A stretch of 64,000 nt of DNA, from positions 804,032 to 868,031 of the forward strand of contig NZ_CP043006.1 of NCBI RefSeq assembly GCF_008086345.1, given 5' to 3'. Numbering within the stretch: position 1 is the first letter of the stretch; each line of letters opens with the position of its first letter. The notes under the pieces are model-generated. The model searched no databases. It was given only the letters and a program-made list of their open reading frames with translations, and was not told the DNA's origin. Positions 46,122 to 53,848 of the stretch are shown here, one piece after another. This DNA comes from Chitinophaga sp. XS-30. GTDB taxonomy: Bacteria > Bacteroidota > Bacteroidia > Chitinophagales > Chitinophagaceae. Made by a program: the position numbers and the translations under genes.

Positions 46122-46198
46122 GGCTCACAAATTTTAAGGTGTAAAAAATGAATAGTAACACAATTGAGATCTCTGCTATGCAATTACATATCTATTCT

Positions 46199-46214
46199 TT
46201 CAAAGGCCATTCCA
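46199..46214 (-). promoter_or_regulatory. Sigma54-like motif upstream of the Pro-rich/DUF892 unit
   Basis: Minus strand TGGAATGGCCTTTGAA, same 16-base layout; the -12 half is TTGAA rather than TTGCA. Confidence 0.35.
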
Positions 46215-46232
46215 ATAAGCCGGAGTATAAGG

Positions 46233-46248
46233 TGGAACACCTTTTGCA
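46233..46248 (+). promoter_or_regulatory. Sigma54-like promoter upstream of small ORF and CHASE3 kinase
   Basis: TGGAACACCTTTTGCA: full -12 element TTGCA, exact GG-N10-GC spacing and a near-consensus -24 half. The best sigma54 match in this block. Predicted start near 46260. Confidence 0.6.
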
Positions 46249-46304
46249 ACAACAATATCAGCAGCCACCCCCTTGCATTCCAACGGCTGTTAAAAACTGC
46301 ATCT

Positions 46305-46424
46305 ATGGATAATTTCAGTGAGCTTTGCCGGCAGTACTGTGTAAAAATGCAGCAGGGAGGGTTTTCTTCCCCTGTCTTTGTAGAAAACCGTTTTCAGACT
46401 GTAGAAAATCTTTCACAGGAATGA
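46305..46424 (+). CDS. Possible small ORF in the leader of the CHASE3 kinase gene
   Basis: 39 codons, MDNFSELCRQYCVKMQQGGF and on to VENLSQE, with two Cys. It lies between the sigma54-like promoter at 46233 and the kinase start at 46472 and fills most of the leader. No homologue recognised. It could be a leader peptide or chance. Confidence 0.35.
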   Translation: MDNFSELCRQYCVKMQQGGFSSPVFVENRFQTVENLSQE

Positions 46425-46471
46425 AGCGAGGCAGATATTTGTAAGTATTTGTTTTTAAGTAACTTGTAGCA

Positions 46472-47893
46472 ATGCATATCAGCGTACATAAAAAGATCAG
46501 GATCGGATTTTTTATCGCTTTCACGATCATCGTAGGCGCCTCTGTGCTGTCTTATCTTATCGGAAAAAATCTGATGCACAATGCCAACAGGCTCAATCAT
46601 ACTATAGAAGTTGCCAAGCGGCTGGAAAGGATCACGAAGCAGCTAAAGGATGCCGAAGCAGCGATAAGGGGATATAACCTGACGAAGAAGGAGACTTTCC
46701 TTCGCCCCAGCATGGAAGAGCGCAGCCTGAAGATCGAAAAAGAGTACCGCAACCTGCGCCTGATCATGGACGATCCGGAGCAGCAACGTAATCTGGACAC
46801 ACTCAAACAGTTGCTGGACGTGAAGTATAAGCAACTCACCGCCGGCGAGCAGAAAGACTTTGTTAAAGGCCGCCGCATTTCCGTTGGCGAAGGCGAAGTG
46901 TCCATGGACCTGATAGACCGGAAAGTGAACAGGATGACGGAGATCGAGGAAGCCCAGTTATATGAGAACTCCCGCCTGTTCGAATTTTTCTCCAATTTAT
47001 GGATACCGGTAGTGTTCATTATCTCCCTGTTTGCCATTCTTATTGGTGTGTATTCCTATATTGTGCTCAACAACGAGTTCCGGCTGCAGCTGCATATCGA
47101 AGCCCGTATGAAGCTCTACCAGCGGGAGCTGCAGGATAATATAGCGTTGCTGAACAAATCCAACCAGGAACTGGAACAGTTTGCCTATGTTGCCTCCCAC
47201 GACCTGCAGGAACCCCTGCGTAAGATATCCACCTTCAGCGACCGGCTTCAGTCCAAATACGGCAATGAGCTGGAACCCGAAGCGACGGAACTGATCAATC
47301 GCATGGTGGCGGCCGTTTCCCGGATGCGGGTGCTGATCAACGATCTGCTGATATTTTCCCGCGCAGGCCGCATCATGCCGGAAACAATGATGCCGGTAAA
47401 CATGAACAGATTGTTGCAGGATGTCAGCGGAGACCTGGAAGTGGCTTTGCTTGAAAAAAAAGGAAGCATCATCTTTGACAAGCTGCCCGAAGTGGAAGGC
47501 AATGATACCGCCCTTCACCAGTTATTTCAGAATCTGATCTCCAATTCCATCAAATTTGCGCATCCTGACCGTGCTTTGAATATAAATATCAAAGGTGAGC
47601 TGTTAACCGGCCGGGAAACCGGTATCGTTAAAGAAAATAAATGGGGCGAAATGTTCTGCATGATCACGATCGAAGATAACGGCATCGGATTTGACCAGAT
47701 ATATGCGGAACGGATATTCCTTATTTTCCAGCGGCTGCATGGCGTAAGCGAATATAAGGGAACAGGCATCGGCCTGGCGATCTGCAAAAAGATCGTGGAC
47801 GCCCATAACGGTTACATCAGGGCTTTCGGATACCCCGATAAAGGCGCCACCTTCGTGATCATTTTACCGCTGAAACAATCACGCGAAGAATAA
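46472..47893 (+). CDS. CHASE3-type sensor histidine kinase
   Basis: 473 residues: TM1 (about 10-30), extracytoplasmic four-helix CHASE3-like sensor (about 35-170; LERITKQLKDAEAAIRGYNLTKKETFLRP), TM2 (about 173-197), a coiled coil, HisKA with His243 in YVASHDLQEPLRK (phytochrome-kinase type), and HATPase_c with EDNGIGFD and GTGIGLAICKKIV. No receiver of its own. It is four bases upstream of the frame of the receiver-PAS-kinase gene, so both are made together and probably signal in one phosphorelay. Confidence 0.92.
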   Translation: MHISVHKKIRIGFFIAFTIIVGASVLSYLIGKNLMHNANRLNHTIEVAKRLERITKQLKDAEAAIRGYNLTKKETFLRPSMEERSLKIEKEYRNLRLIMDDPEQQRNLDTLKQLLDVKYKQLTAGEQKDFVKGRRISVGEGEVSMDLIDRKVNRMTEIEEAQLYENSRLFEFFSNLWIPVVFIISLFAILIGVYSYIVLNNEFRLQLHIEARMKLYQRELQDNIALLNKSNQELEQFAYVASHDLQEPLRKISTFSDRLQSKYGNELEPEATELINRMVAAVSRMRVLINDLLIFSRAGRIMPETMMPVNMNRLLQDVSGDLEVALLEKKGSIIFDKLPEVEGNDTALHQLFQNLISNSIKFAHPDRALNINIKGELLTGRETGIVKENKWGEMFCMITIEDNGIGFDQIYAERIFLIFQRLHGVSEYKGTGIGLAICKKIVDAHNGYIRAFGYPDKGATFVIILPLKQSREE

Positions 47894-47921
47894 CGCGTTG
47901 TATAAAATACAGATGCAAATC

Positions 47922-49358
47922 ATGAAAGATGCCAAGCAACACATTCTGATGATCGATGACGATGAGGATGATTTCTTTCTGGTCAACAGCCTTTTGCAGG
48001 ACGTTGCCCCAAATCAGTACCATGTTGAATGGTGCCCGACCTATGAAACGGGCGTAGCCGCAATAGAGCGGAAACAACATGCGCTGTACCTGGTAGATTA
48101 CCGCCTGGGCCGCCATACCGGGCTGGATATACTCCGCCATTTTCAGCATATCGGTTATGAAGCACCGGTGATCGTGCTTACCGGTAAAGGGGATTACGCG
48201 ATTGACAACGAAGCCATGATGGCCGGGGCTACGGACTATCTCGTCAAGGGCGAGATCGGGGGACCTGACCTGGAAAGGGCTATCCGTTACAGTATCATGG
48301 AGCACAAGCACCTGCAAACCATCGCGGAGAACGAAAGAAAGTATTTCGGTATTTTCGAAAAATCCCATGACCTGATCATCCTGGCAGACTGTAATAAAAA
48401 TATCATCGAAGTAAATCCCATCGCCCGGAAAAAACTCCAGTACCCGCGGGAAGAGCTGTTGAAAATGAACCTGAAAGACCTGTTCATGATGGAAGCCGAA
48501 GCCCTGCAATTCCTGCTGGACATCTGCGAGGAGAACGCCATCACACAGAAAGAATTTACATTCAAGACCCAAAACGGCCAGAAGCTGGATGTGCTGGTGA
48601 ATGCCAGTAAACTTGATGAAAAGCTCGGCACCTTCCTCTGCGTGGCGGAAGACATTACCGATAAGAAAAGGGAGGAGCTGGAGAAGCAGCACCAGGAAAA
48701 ATTTGTGATCACCGGCCGCATTGCGCGGGTAATTGCCCACGAAGTGCGGAACCCGCTCACCAACATCCTGCTGGCCGTAGGCCAGTTCAAACAGGATATG
48801 CCCACAGCGCAGGAAGATGCCCAGCTTTACCTGGACATTATTGAAAGGAATTGCACCCGTATCAATCACCTCGTCACGGAAATGCTGCAATCCACCCGCA
48901 TGATGGAATTGCATCTCCATGAAATGGATGCCAACGAAATGGTGCATAAAGCATTGTCTCTTTCGGAAGACCGGCTGCAACTCAATGGCATCCGGCTGAA
49001 AGAGGATTATATGGAAGAGGAGGTTAAACTATTGGTAGACGAGGAAAAGATGAATATCGCCCTGTTAAATCTTTTTATCAATGCCATTGAGGCCATGACC
49101 CCGGATGAAGGGGTGCTTCGCATAAGCACGGCGCATGAGAACGGAAAAGTCTATATCCGTATTGCAGACAACGGCATCGGCATCCCGGAAGAGAACAAGG
49201 CAAGGCTGTTCGACCCCTTCTTTACCAATAAGACCAAGGGTACCGGCCTGGGCCTTACCTCCACCCAGAATATTATTCTCAACCACAAAGGAACCATTAC
49301 CGTAGAGAGCAAGATCGGCGAAGGCACTTTGTTCTCTATCATTTTACCGGTGGCCTGA
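47922..49358 (+). CDS. Receiver-PAS-histidine kinase hybrid
   Basis: 478 residues from the ATG at 47922 (ATG 47913 and TTG 47898 also in frame). N-terminal receiver (ILMIDDDEDDFFLV, Asp59 in LVDYRLG), PAS domain (about 135-250; KYFGIFEKSHDLIILADCNK), HisKA with His273 in AHEVRNPLTNI, and NtrB-like HATPase_c (ADNGIGIPEENKARLFDPFF, GTGLGLTSTQNI). Soluble. The N-terminal receiver can take phosphate from the CHASE3 kinase; the NtrB-like kinase suits NtrC-type partners, and such a regulator lies at 51411. Confidence 0.92.
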   Translation: MKDAKQHILMIDDDEDDFFLVNSLLQDVAPNQYHVEWCPTYETGVAAIERKQHALYLVDYRLGRHTGLDILRHFQHIGYEAPVIVLTGKGDYAIDNEAMMAGATDYLVKGEIGGPDLERAIRYSIMEHKHLQTIAENERKYFGIFEKSHDLIILADCNKNIIEVNPIARKKLQYPREELLKMNLKDLFMMEAEALQFLLDICEENAITQKEFTFKTQNGQKLDVLVNASKLDEKLGTFLCVAEDITDKKREELEKQHQEKFVITGRIARVIAHEVRNPLTNILLAVGQFKQDMPTAQEDAQLYLDIIERNCTRINHLVTEMLQSTRMMELHLHEMDANEMVHKALSLSEDRLQLNGIRLKEDYMEEEVKLLVDEEKMNIALLNLFINAIEAMTPDEGVLRISTAHENGKVYIRIADNGIGIPEENKARLFDPFFTNKTKGTGLGLTSTQNIILNHKGTITVESKIGEGTLFSIILPVA

Positions 49359-49381
49359 AACCGGCGTCATCCGGAAAAATA

Positions 49382-49418
49382 AACAGGAAAAGGGCATTAT
49401 GCTCCTTTCCCTGTTTTT
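49382..49418 (+). terminator. Terminator of the kinase pair
   Basis: aacaggaaaagg pairs with cctttccctgtt apart from one mismatch, followed by five T (49414-49418). Confidence 0.75.
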
Positions 49419-49442
49419 GTATGGATGAGTTATACAATGTTC

Positions 49443-49595
49443 CTATACAGCCCTCCCGCGAATAATATTAATCAGGATAGCAATGACTGCGAGGACTAAC
49501 AATGCGTGGATAAGCCCGCCTGCAGAGTACACGAAAAAACCCAGCAACCATCCGATGATAAGGATCACAGCGATCAGATACAATAAACTGTTCAT
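49443..49595 (-). CDS. lmo0937-family small membrane protein
   Basis: 50 residues from the ATG at 49595 (MNSLLYLIAVILIIGWLLGF, then SAGGLIHALLVLAVIAILINIIRG). Two membrane helices joined by F-x-Y-S-A-G-G; this is the lmo0937 family pattern. The longer frame to 49739 lacks family support. A perfect TGGCACA -24-like half site sits at 49633-49639, without a good -12 half. Stress-linked in other bacteria; no known function. Confidence 0.88.
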   Translation of the reverse strand: MNSLLYLIAVILIIGWLLGFFVYSAGGLIHALLVLAVIAILINIIRGRAV

Positions 49596-49759
49596 GGCTT
49601 TAAATATTAGTTCACTTTTCCAGTTAAAATATTGTGCCAATGCGCTATATCGCCGGTATTCAGCAAAATAGGAGATTCCGGGGAAAAACACCTGTGATGC
49701 GCATCCACATCCGGGGGCATCTCTTCCACAGCAACGCAACTATACCCACATTTTCTTCA

Positions 49760-49775
49760 TGGCAGCGTTTTTGGA
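49760..49775 (+). promoter_or_regulatory. Sigma54-like motif upstream of the PA2169-type gene
   Basis: TGGCAGCGTTTTTGGA, same form (TGGCA...TTGGA) as at 43593. Predicted start about 34 bases before the ATG at 49821. Confidence 0.5.
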
Positions 49776-49820
49776 GCATTGACATCGTTAAACCTATTGT
49801 GTCATTAAAAAATTGAAACC

Positions 49821-50273
49821 ATGCAAAAAGGAAAAACAGCGGCTGTACTGGAAGATCTGGTGAAGATCAATAATGACCGCGTTGAAGGATATGAAAAAGC
49901 CATGAAACAGACGGAAGATGAAGATCTCAAAATGTTCTTCAGCCGGATGCTGGATGAAAGCAGGCAATACCGCGAAGAACTGAATCGCCTGCTCGATGGG
50001 CTGGGTGGAGAAAGGGAAACGGATTCCACCGTAGCCGGAAAGATATACCGCACCTGGATGGATGTTAAAGTGTCCTTTGGCGGCAAAGACCGGCACTCCA
50101 TCCTCGCTTCCTGCGAATTTGGCGAAGATGCCGCACAGAAATCCTATCGTCAGGCGCTGGAGCAGGACCTTCCCGCAAATATAAAGGATGTCATCTCCAG
50201 GCAGCAGTCCGCCCTGAAAGCATCTCATGACCGGGTCCGCCACCTGAGGGATATAGAAGCGGTCAACCGTTAA
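49821..50273 (+). CDS. PA2169-family four-helix-bundle protein (DUF2383)
   Basis: 150 residues. LEDLVKINNDRVEGYEKAMKQ, LKMFFSRMLDESRQYREELNRLL, YRTWMDVKVSFGGKDRHSILASCEFGEDAAQKSYRQAL: the standard DUF2383/PA2169 pattern, a ferritin-like helical bundle. Widely induced by stress, biochemical role unknown. Monocistronic with a strong terminator. Confidence 0.93.
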   Translation: MQKGKTAAVLEDLVKINNDRVEGYEKAMKQTEDEDLKMFFSRMLDESRQYREELNRLLDGLGGERETDSTVAGKIYRTWMDVKVSFGGKDRHSILASCEFGEDAAQKSYRQALEQDLPANIKDVISRQQSALKASHDRVRHLRDIEAVNR

Positions 50274-50293
50274 CCGTTCCTGTACATAACAAG

Positions 50294-50338
50294 GCAACCG
50301 GCAGGTCCGTGAAAATTCACGGTTGCCGGTTGCTTTTT
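50294..50338 (+). terminator. Terminator of the PA2169-type gene
   Basis: gcaaccggca (50294-50303) and tgccggttgc (50324-50333), with an inner ccgtga/tcacgg stem, followed by five T. Confidence 0.9.
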
Positions 50339-50361
50339 GTGTCGTCGCACACCAACAGGGT

Positions 50362-50393
50362 TAAAAAACTGTTCCGCATTTTATGCGGAACAG
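50362..50393 (-). terminator. Terminator downstream of csbD
   Basis: Perfect 11-bp stem ctgttccgcat (50369-50379)/atgcggaacag (50383-50393) with a 3-base loop; on the minus strand six T follow. Confidence 0.85.
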
Positions 50394-50515
50394 CGCTGGC
50401 AAGCTTTCCGGTTTCATGAATGCTTTACAACTTTCGTTGCGCTGCATGGCAAAACCTTAAAACTGCCAATAACTAAAACAACAGCTATGATAAAAGTATA
50501 ACCGGCTATGTACGG

Positions 50516-50701
50516 TTATAGCTCATTAATGAGCTTTTTCACTTCTTCTTTGGACTTGCCCAGTTTTTTCTGGAGGCGTCCGTACAGCTCTTCTTCCTTA
50601 CCTTCTGCGTATAACAGATCATCGTCTGTGAGATCACCGTATTGCTGCTTGAGCTTGCCCTTGATCTCATTCCAGTTTCCTTTTAATTGCAGGGAGTTCA
50701 T
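50516..50701 (-). CDS. CsbD-family stress protein
   Basis: 61 residues: LKGNWNEIKGKLKQQYGDLT followed by DDDLLYAEGKEEELYGRLQKKLGKSKEEVKKLI, the exact CsbD layout and length. CsbD proteins are small, highly charged general-stress proteins of unknown mechanism. Monocistronic, with a TGGTA-N6-TTGAA motif about 45 bases before the start. Confidence 0.95.
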   Translation of the reverse strand: MNSLQLKGNWNEIKGKLKQQYGDLTDDDLLYAEGKEEELYGRLQKKLGKSKEEVKKLINEL

Positions 50702-50743
50702 ATAAAAATTGTTTTGGTTTACGTATGATTTCAGGGATAAATG

Positions 50744-50759
50744 TTCAATTACTATACCA
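50744..50759 (-). promoter_or_regulatory. Sigma54-like motif upstream of csbD
   Basis: Minus strand TGGTATAGTAATTGAA, nearly the same as the motif upstream of ku (TGGTATAATGATTGTT). Confidence 0.4.
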
Positions 50760-50783
50760 TCCTGTTTTGCCGGTCCGATGCCT

Positions 50784-50791
50784 TATATTTG
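50784..50791 (+). promoter_or_regulatory. Candidate -7 box (TATATTTG)
   Basis: A perfect match to the Bacteroidota -7 consensus TAnnTTTG, about 180 bases before the receiver gene. No well-spaced -33 box. Confidence 0.3.
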
Positions 50792-50972
50792 ACCTTTAAT
50801 GACGCAGATTGGGGAAGGCAGCGGCAGCGAAAGTGTGGAAAAAATTCCCCGCAACATCTGTTTAAACAGCTATCTATATCCCGGCAAAGAGTTTGCTTGA
50901 TCAGGCATATAGAAGACACCGTTTACAAATATGAACTATGGATGGACCATACTTGAAGAACAAAAAAAAGCC

Positions 50973-51338
50973 ATGGACGCTTTTATTCTGATCATAGACG
51001 ATGAGCCCGACATTTGCCGACTATTGCAGTTAAGTCTCAGTAAACAAGGCTACAGGGTGAAATACGTACACGGCCTTACGGAGGGTTTGCAGTATCTGCA
51101 ACGTTCCCGGCCGGATATCCTGTTCCTGGATATCCACCTGCCGGATGGCTCCGGACTGGATGCCCTGCCTGTGATAAAAAAGTGGTATCCTGACCTGATC
51201 GTGATCACGATCAGCGCTTATGACAACGGGATGGAAAAACAAAAAGCCCTAACAGCAGGAGCGGCCCACTTTTTGCCGAAACCTTTTGATGTGGGCAAGT
51301 TAAAAGAGATTATCTACGACGTGAAGGCTAAGCGTTAG
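50973..51338 (+). CDS. Single-domain response regulator
   Basis: 121 residues from the ATG at 50973 (ATG 50931 would add 14 non-conserved residues). A complete receiver: acidic pocket IIDDEPD, phospho-acceptor Asp53 in ILFLDIHLPDGSG, Thr/Ser switch (ITISAYD), and the K-P pair (PKPF). No output domain, so a phosphorelay intermediate or protein-interaction regulator. It sits between the kinase pair and the sigma54 activator. Confidence 0.92.
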   Translation: MDAFILIIDDEPDICRLLQLSLSKQGYRVKYVHGLTEGLQYLQRSRPDILFLDIHLPDGSGLDALPVIKKWYPDLIVITISAYDNGMEKQKALTAGAAHFLPKPFDVGKLKEIIYDVKAKR

Positions 51339-51410
51339 CTTAATGACCCATATGCATAATTAGTTGTAAATTTATTATCCGGCCTGAATCAAATCTTATT
51401 GTCTAGTAAT

Positions 51411-52856
51411 ATGAAGAGTATCCTCATTGTTGATGATGAAATAAACATTTGTACTTTATTGAGCAGGTTTTTGAGCAAACACGGGTTCAAGACGGACAGT
51501 ACCATGTCCGGCTCCCAGGCGCTCAAAATGCTGAAAGAACAGCCGTACGACCTGGTGTTGTGCGACTACCGCCTTAAAGATACCGATGGTGCCAGGTTGC
51601 TGAATGATATCCGGCAGCTTAACCCAAAGACCGTTGTGATCATCATTACCGGGTATTCCGATGTGCGCATTGCCGTGGAAATGGTAAAGAACGGCGCATA
51701 TGATTACATTTCCAAACCGCTGTATCCTGACGAGATACTGAGCCTGGTGAACAAGGCCCTGGCCCAGCAACCCGCTGCTTTACCGGAAAACAACCATAAC
51801 GTGGTGGCGCCGCATGCGCACGAAGAGCATTCCGCAGGCATTTCCCGCCCGCGCAAAAATGGCGGCTCCTACGTGTTTGGAGAAAGCGAGCCTTCCCAGG
51901 AACTGTACCGGGAACTTACGCTGGTAGCGCCGACGGACTTCAGTGTCATCATTTTCGGGGAAACGGGCACGGGTAAGGAATCCGTTGCTCACCTCATTCA
52001 TGAGCACAGCAGCCGGAAAGGGCAACCCTTCGTGGCAATGGACTGCGGCAGCCTTTCCCGGGAACTGGCGGCCAGCGAACTGTTCGGCCATGAAAAAGGC
52101 GCTTTTACCGGAGCCATAGGCACCAAGATCGGGGCTTTTGAACAAGCCACCGGCGGTACATTGTTCCTGGACGAGATCGCCAACCTGTCTTATGACATCC
52201 AGGTAGCCCTGCTCCGGGTGATCCAGGAAAAACAGATCCGGCGCGTAGGCAGCATGAAAGAAATAGCGGTGGATGTACGCCTCATCGTAGCCTCCAATGA
52301 AAATCTCTTCGAATCCGTACAAAAAGGCAAGTTCCGGGAAGACCTCTTCCACCGTTTCAATGAATTCACCATTCATATACCGCCGCTGCGGGAAAGGAAT
52401 GAAGACCTTCCCCTGTTCGTGGAAGCTTTCATTGAACAGGTCAGCAAAGAGTTGAACAAACCCGCAGCCACCCTCAGCGATGAAGTATGGGAATGCTTCC
52501 GGAATTACGACTGGCCCGGCAATATCCGGGAACTGAAGAACGTCATCCGCAGGGCAAGCCTGCTTACCCCAACCGGCAAGGAAATAGGCATGGCCGCCCT
52601 GCCGCTGGAAATGAAAGCCGGCAGCAGCACACCCCGTTACGCCGCATCCCCCGCGGAAGGAACCCGCGAGGAAATGCCCGAAGGCGTAATGCTGGACTCG
52701 AATGACCTGAAATCAGTAGCCCTGAAAGCTGAATACAACAAGATCATCAATGTGCTGAAAGAAGTGAAGTATAACAAAACCAAAGCAGCACAGCTGCTCA
52801 ATATCGACAGGAAGACGTTGTATAACAAGCTGCGGCTGCTGAATATCAATTACTAG
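51411..52856 (+). CDS. Sigma54-dependent NtrC-type response regulator
   Basis: 481 residues from the ATG at 51411 (a TTG at 51399 is in frame). Receiver with Asp52 (LVLCDYRLKD), AAA+ domain with GETGTGKES Walker A, GAFTGA loop, GTLFLDEIANL Walker B, and a C-terminal Fis-type helix-turn-helix (YNKTKAAQLLNIDRKTLYNKLRLLNI). A linker of about 40 residues follows the receiver. It is the best candidate to act on the TGGnA-N6-TTGn(A/T) promoters of the surrounding stress genes, with the kinases at 46472 and 47922 as inputs (inference). The iron-permease-like gene follows after 22 bases. Confidence 0.95.
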   Translation: MKSILIVDDEINICTLLSRFLSKHGFKTDSTMSGSQALKMLKEQPYDLVLCDYRLKDTDGARLLNDIRQLNPKTVVIIITGYSDVRIAVEMVKNGAYDYISKPLYPDEILSLVNKALAQQPAALPENNHNVVAPHAHEEHSAGISRPRKNGGSYVFGESEPSQELYRELTLVAPTDFSVIIFGETGTGKESVAHLIHEHSSRKGQPFVAMDCGSLSRELAASELFGHEKGAFTGAIGTKIGAFEQATGGTLFLDEIANLSYDIQVALLRVIQEKQIRRVGSMKEIAVDVRLIVASNENLFESVQKGKFREDLFHRFNEFTIHIPPLRERNEDLPLFVEAFIEQVSKELNKPAATLSDEVWECFRNYDWPGNIRELKNVIRRASLLTPTGKEIGMAALPLEMKAGSSTPRYAASPAEGTREEMPEGVMLDSNDLKSVALKAEYNKIINVLKEVKYNKTKAAQLLNIDRKTLYNKLRLLNINY

Positions 52857-52878
52857 CGGTTCCATACTTCAACATATC

Positions 52879-53331
52879 ATGGCCAGAAAACTACCCTTTT
52901 TCGAACGGCTGGCAGGTAAGGCCGTCCGCGCAACCGGAAGCCCCTGGGCTTTTGTGATCGCTGCGCTGATCATTCTCGTATGGGGCATTACCGGCCCGCT
53001 GTTCGGCTTTTCAGATACCTGGCAACTGGTGATCAATACCGGCACTACCATCGTTACCTTCCTGATGGTATTCATCATCCAGAAAACACAGAACAAGGAT
53101 TCCAAGTCCCTGCAACTAAAACTGAACGAACTGATCGCTGCCACCAAAACGGCCAGCAACCGCCTGCTCGTTATTGAAGACCTCTCCGAGCAGGAGCTGG
53201 ACACACTCCACAAATATTACTGCAAACTGGCGGAGGAAACAAAGAAAAACCTCGACCTGCGGCATTCCCATTCCATAGAAGAAGCCGTTGACAATGTAAC
53301 GGACAAGATAAAAGTGATAAAGAAGGCCTAG
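52879..53331 (+). CDS. Low-affinity iron permease family protein
   Basis: 150 residues. Two transmembrane helices (AFVIAALIILVWGITGPLFGF and LVINTGTTIVTFLMVFIIQKTQNKDSK) followed by a helical cytoplasmic tail (LNELIAATKTASNRLLVIEDLSEQELD). This is the PF04120 family, named after yeast Fet4, though the bacterial members lack proof of iron transport. Overlaps the convergent VOC gene by 4 bases. Confidence 0.9.
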   Translation: MARKLPFFERLAGKAVRATGSPWAFVIAALIILVWGITGPLFGFSDTWQLVINTGTTIVTFLMVFIIQKTQNKDSKSLQLKLNELIAATKTASNRLLVIEDLSEQELDTLHKYYCKLAEETKKNLDLRHSHSIEEAVDNVTDKIKVIKKA

Positions 53332-53816
53332 CTGTCCAGTTCCCGCAACAGATCCGGGATATTCAGGCGATGGGTGTACATGGTCAGTTCGCCCGCCTCG
53401 TCAACCGGCCATTGTTCACGGGGCCGGTCCCGGTAAAGTTCCAGCCCGTTCCCGTCCGGATCATTCAGGTACAGCGCTTCGGAAACGCCATGGTCCGCAA
53501 AACCGGTAAAAACAATACCCGCATCGGTCAGCCTTTTATAGATCGCCGCAAGGTCTTTCCTTTCAGGATACAGTATGGCAACATGGTAGAGCCCGGCAGT
53601 ATTCTCCGGCGCCGGCGGCATCCCTTTGCTGTGCCAGGTATTCAGGCCGATATGGTGATGGTATCCTCCGGCGGAGATAAAAGCCGCCTGTTCGCCATAT
53701 TTCATCATCAGCTCAAAGCCCAGCAGGCCGCAATAGAAGTCAAGAGAACGCTGCAGGTCGGATACTTTCAGATGCACATGGCCGATGCGCGTCTGTGCGG
53801 GAACGGTGTAACTCAT
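53328..53816 (-). CDS. VOC-family protein (glyoxalase/extradiol-dioxygenase-like)
   Basis: 162 residues with two beta-alpha-beta-beta-beta modules: IGHVHLKVSDLQRSLDFYCGLLGFE and, later, AAIYKRLTDAGIVFTGFADHGVSEALYLNDPDGNGLELY. The metal ligands expected in this family (His in HVHL, His in GLYHVAIL, Glu in LELY) are present. Similar to CatE-like catechol dioxygenases but short; substrate unknown. Confidence 0.88.
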   Translation of the reverse strand: MSYTVPAQTRIGHVHLKVSDLQRSLDFYCGLLGFELMMKYGEQAAFISAGGYHHHIGLNTWHSKGMPPAPENTAGLYHVAILYPERKDLAAIYKRLTDAGIVFTGFADHGVSEALYLNDPDGNGLELYRDRPREQWPVDEAGELTMYTHRLNIPDLLRELDS

Positions 53817-53848
53817 GCGGAAGCAGATTTACCTGCAAATATATCGCC

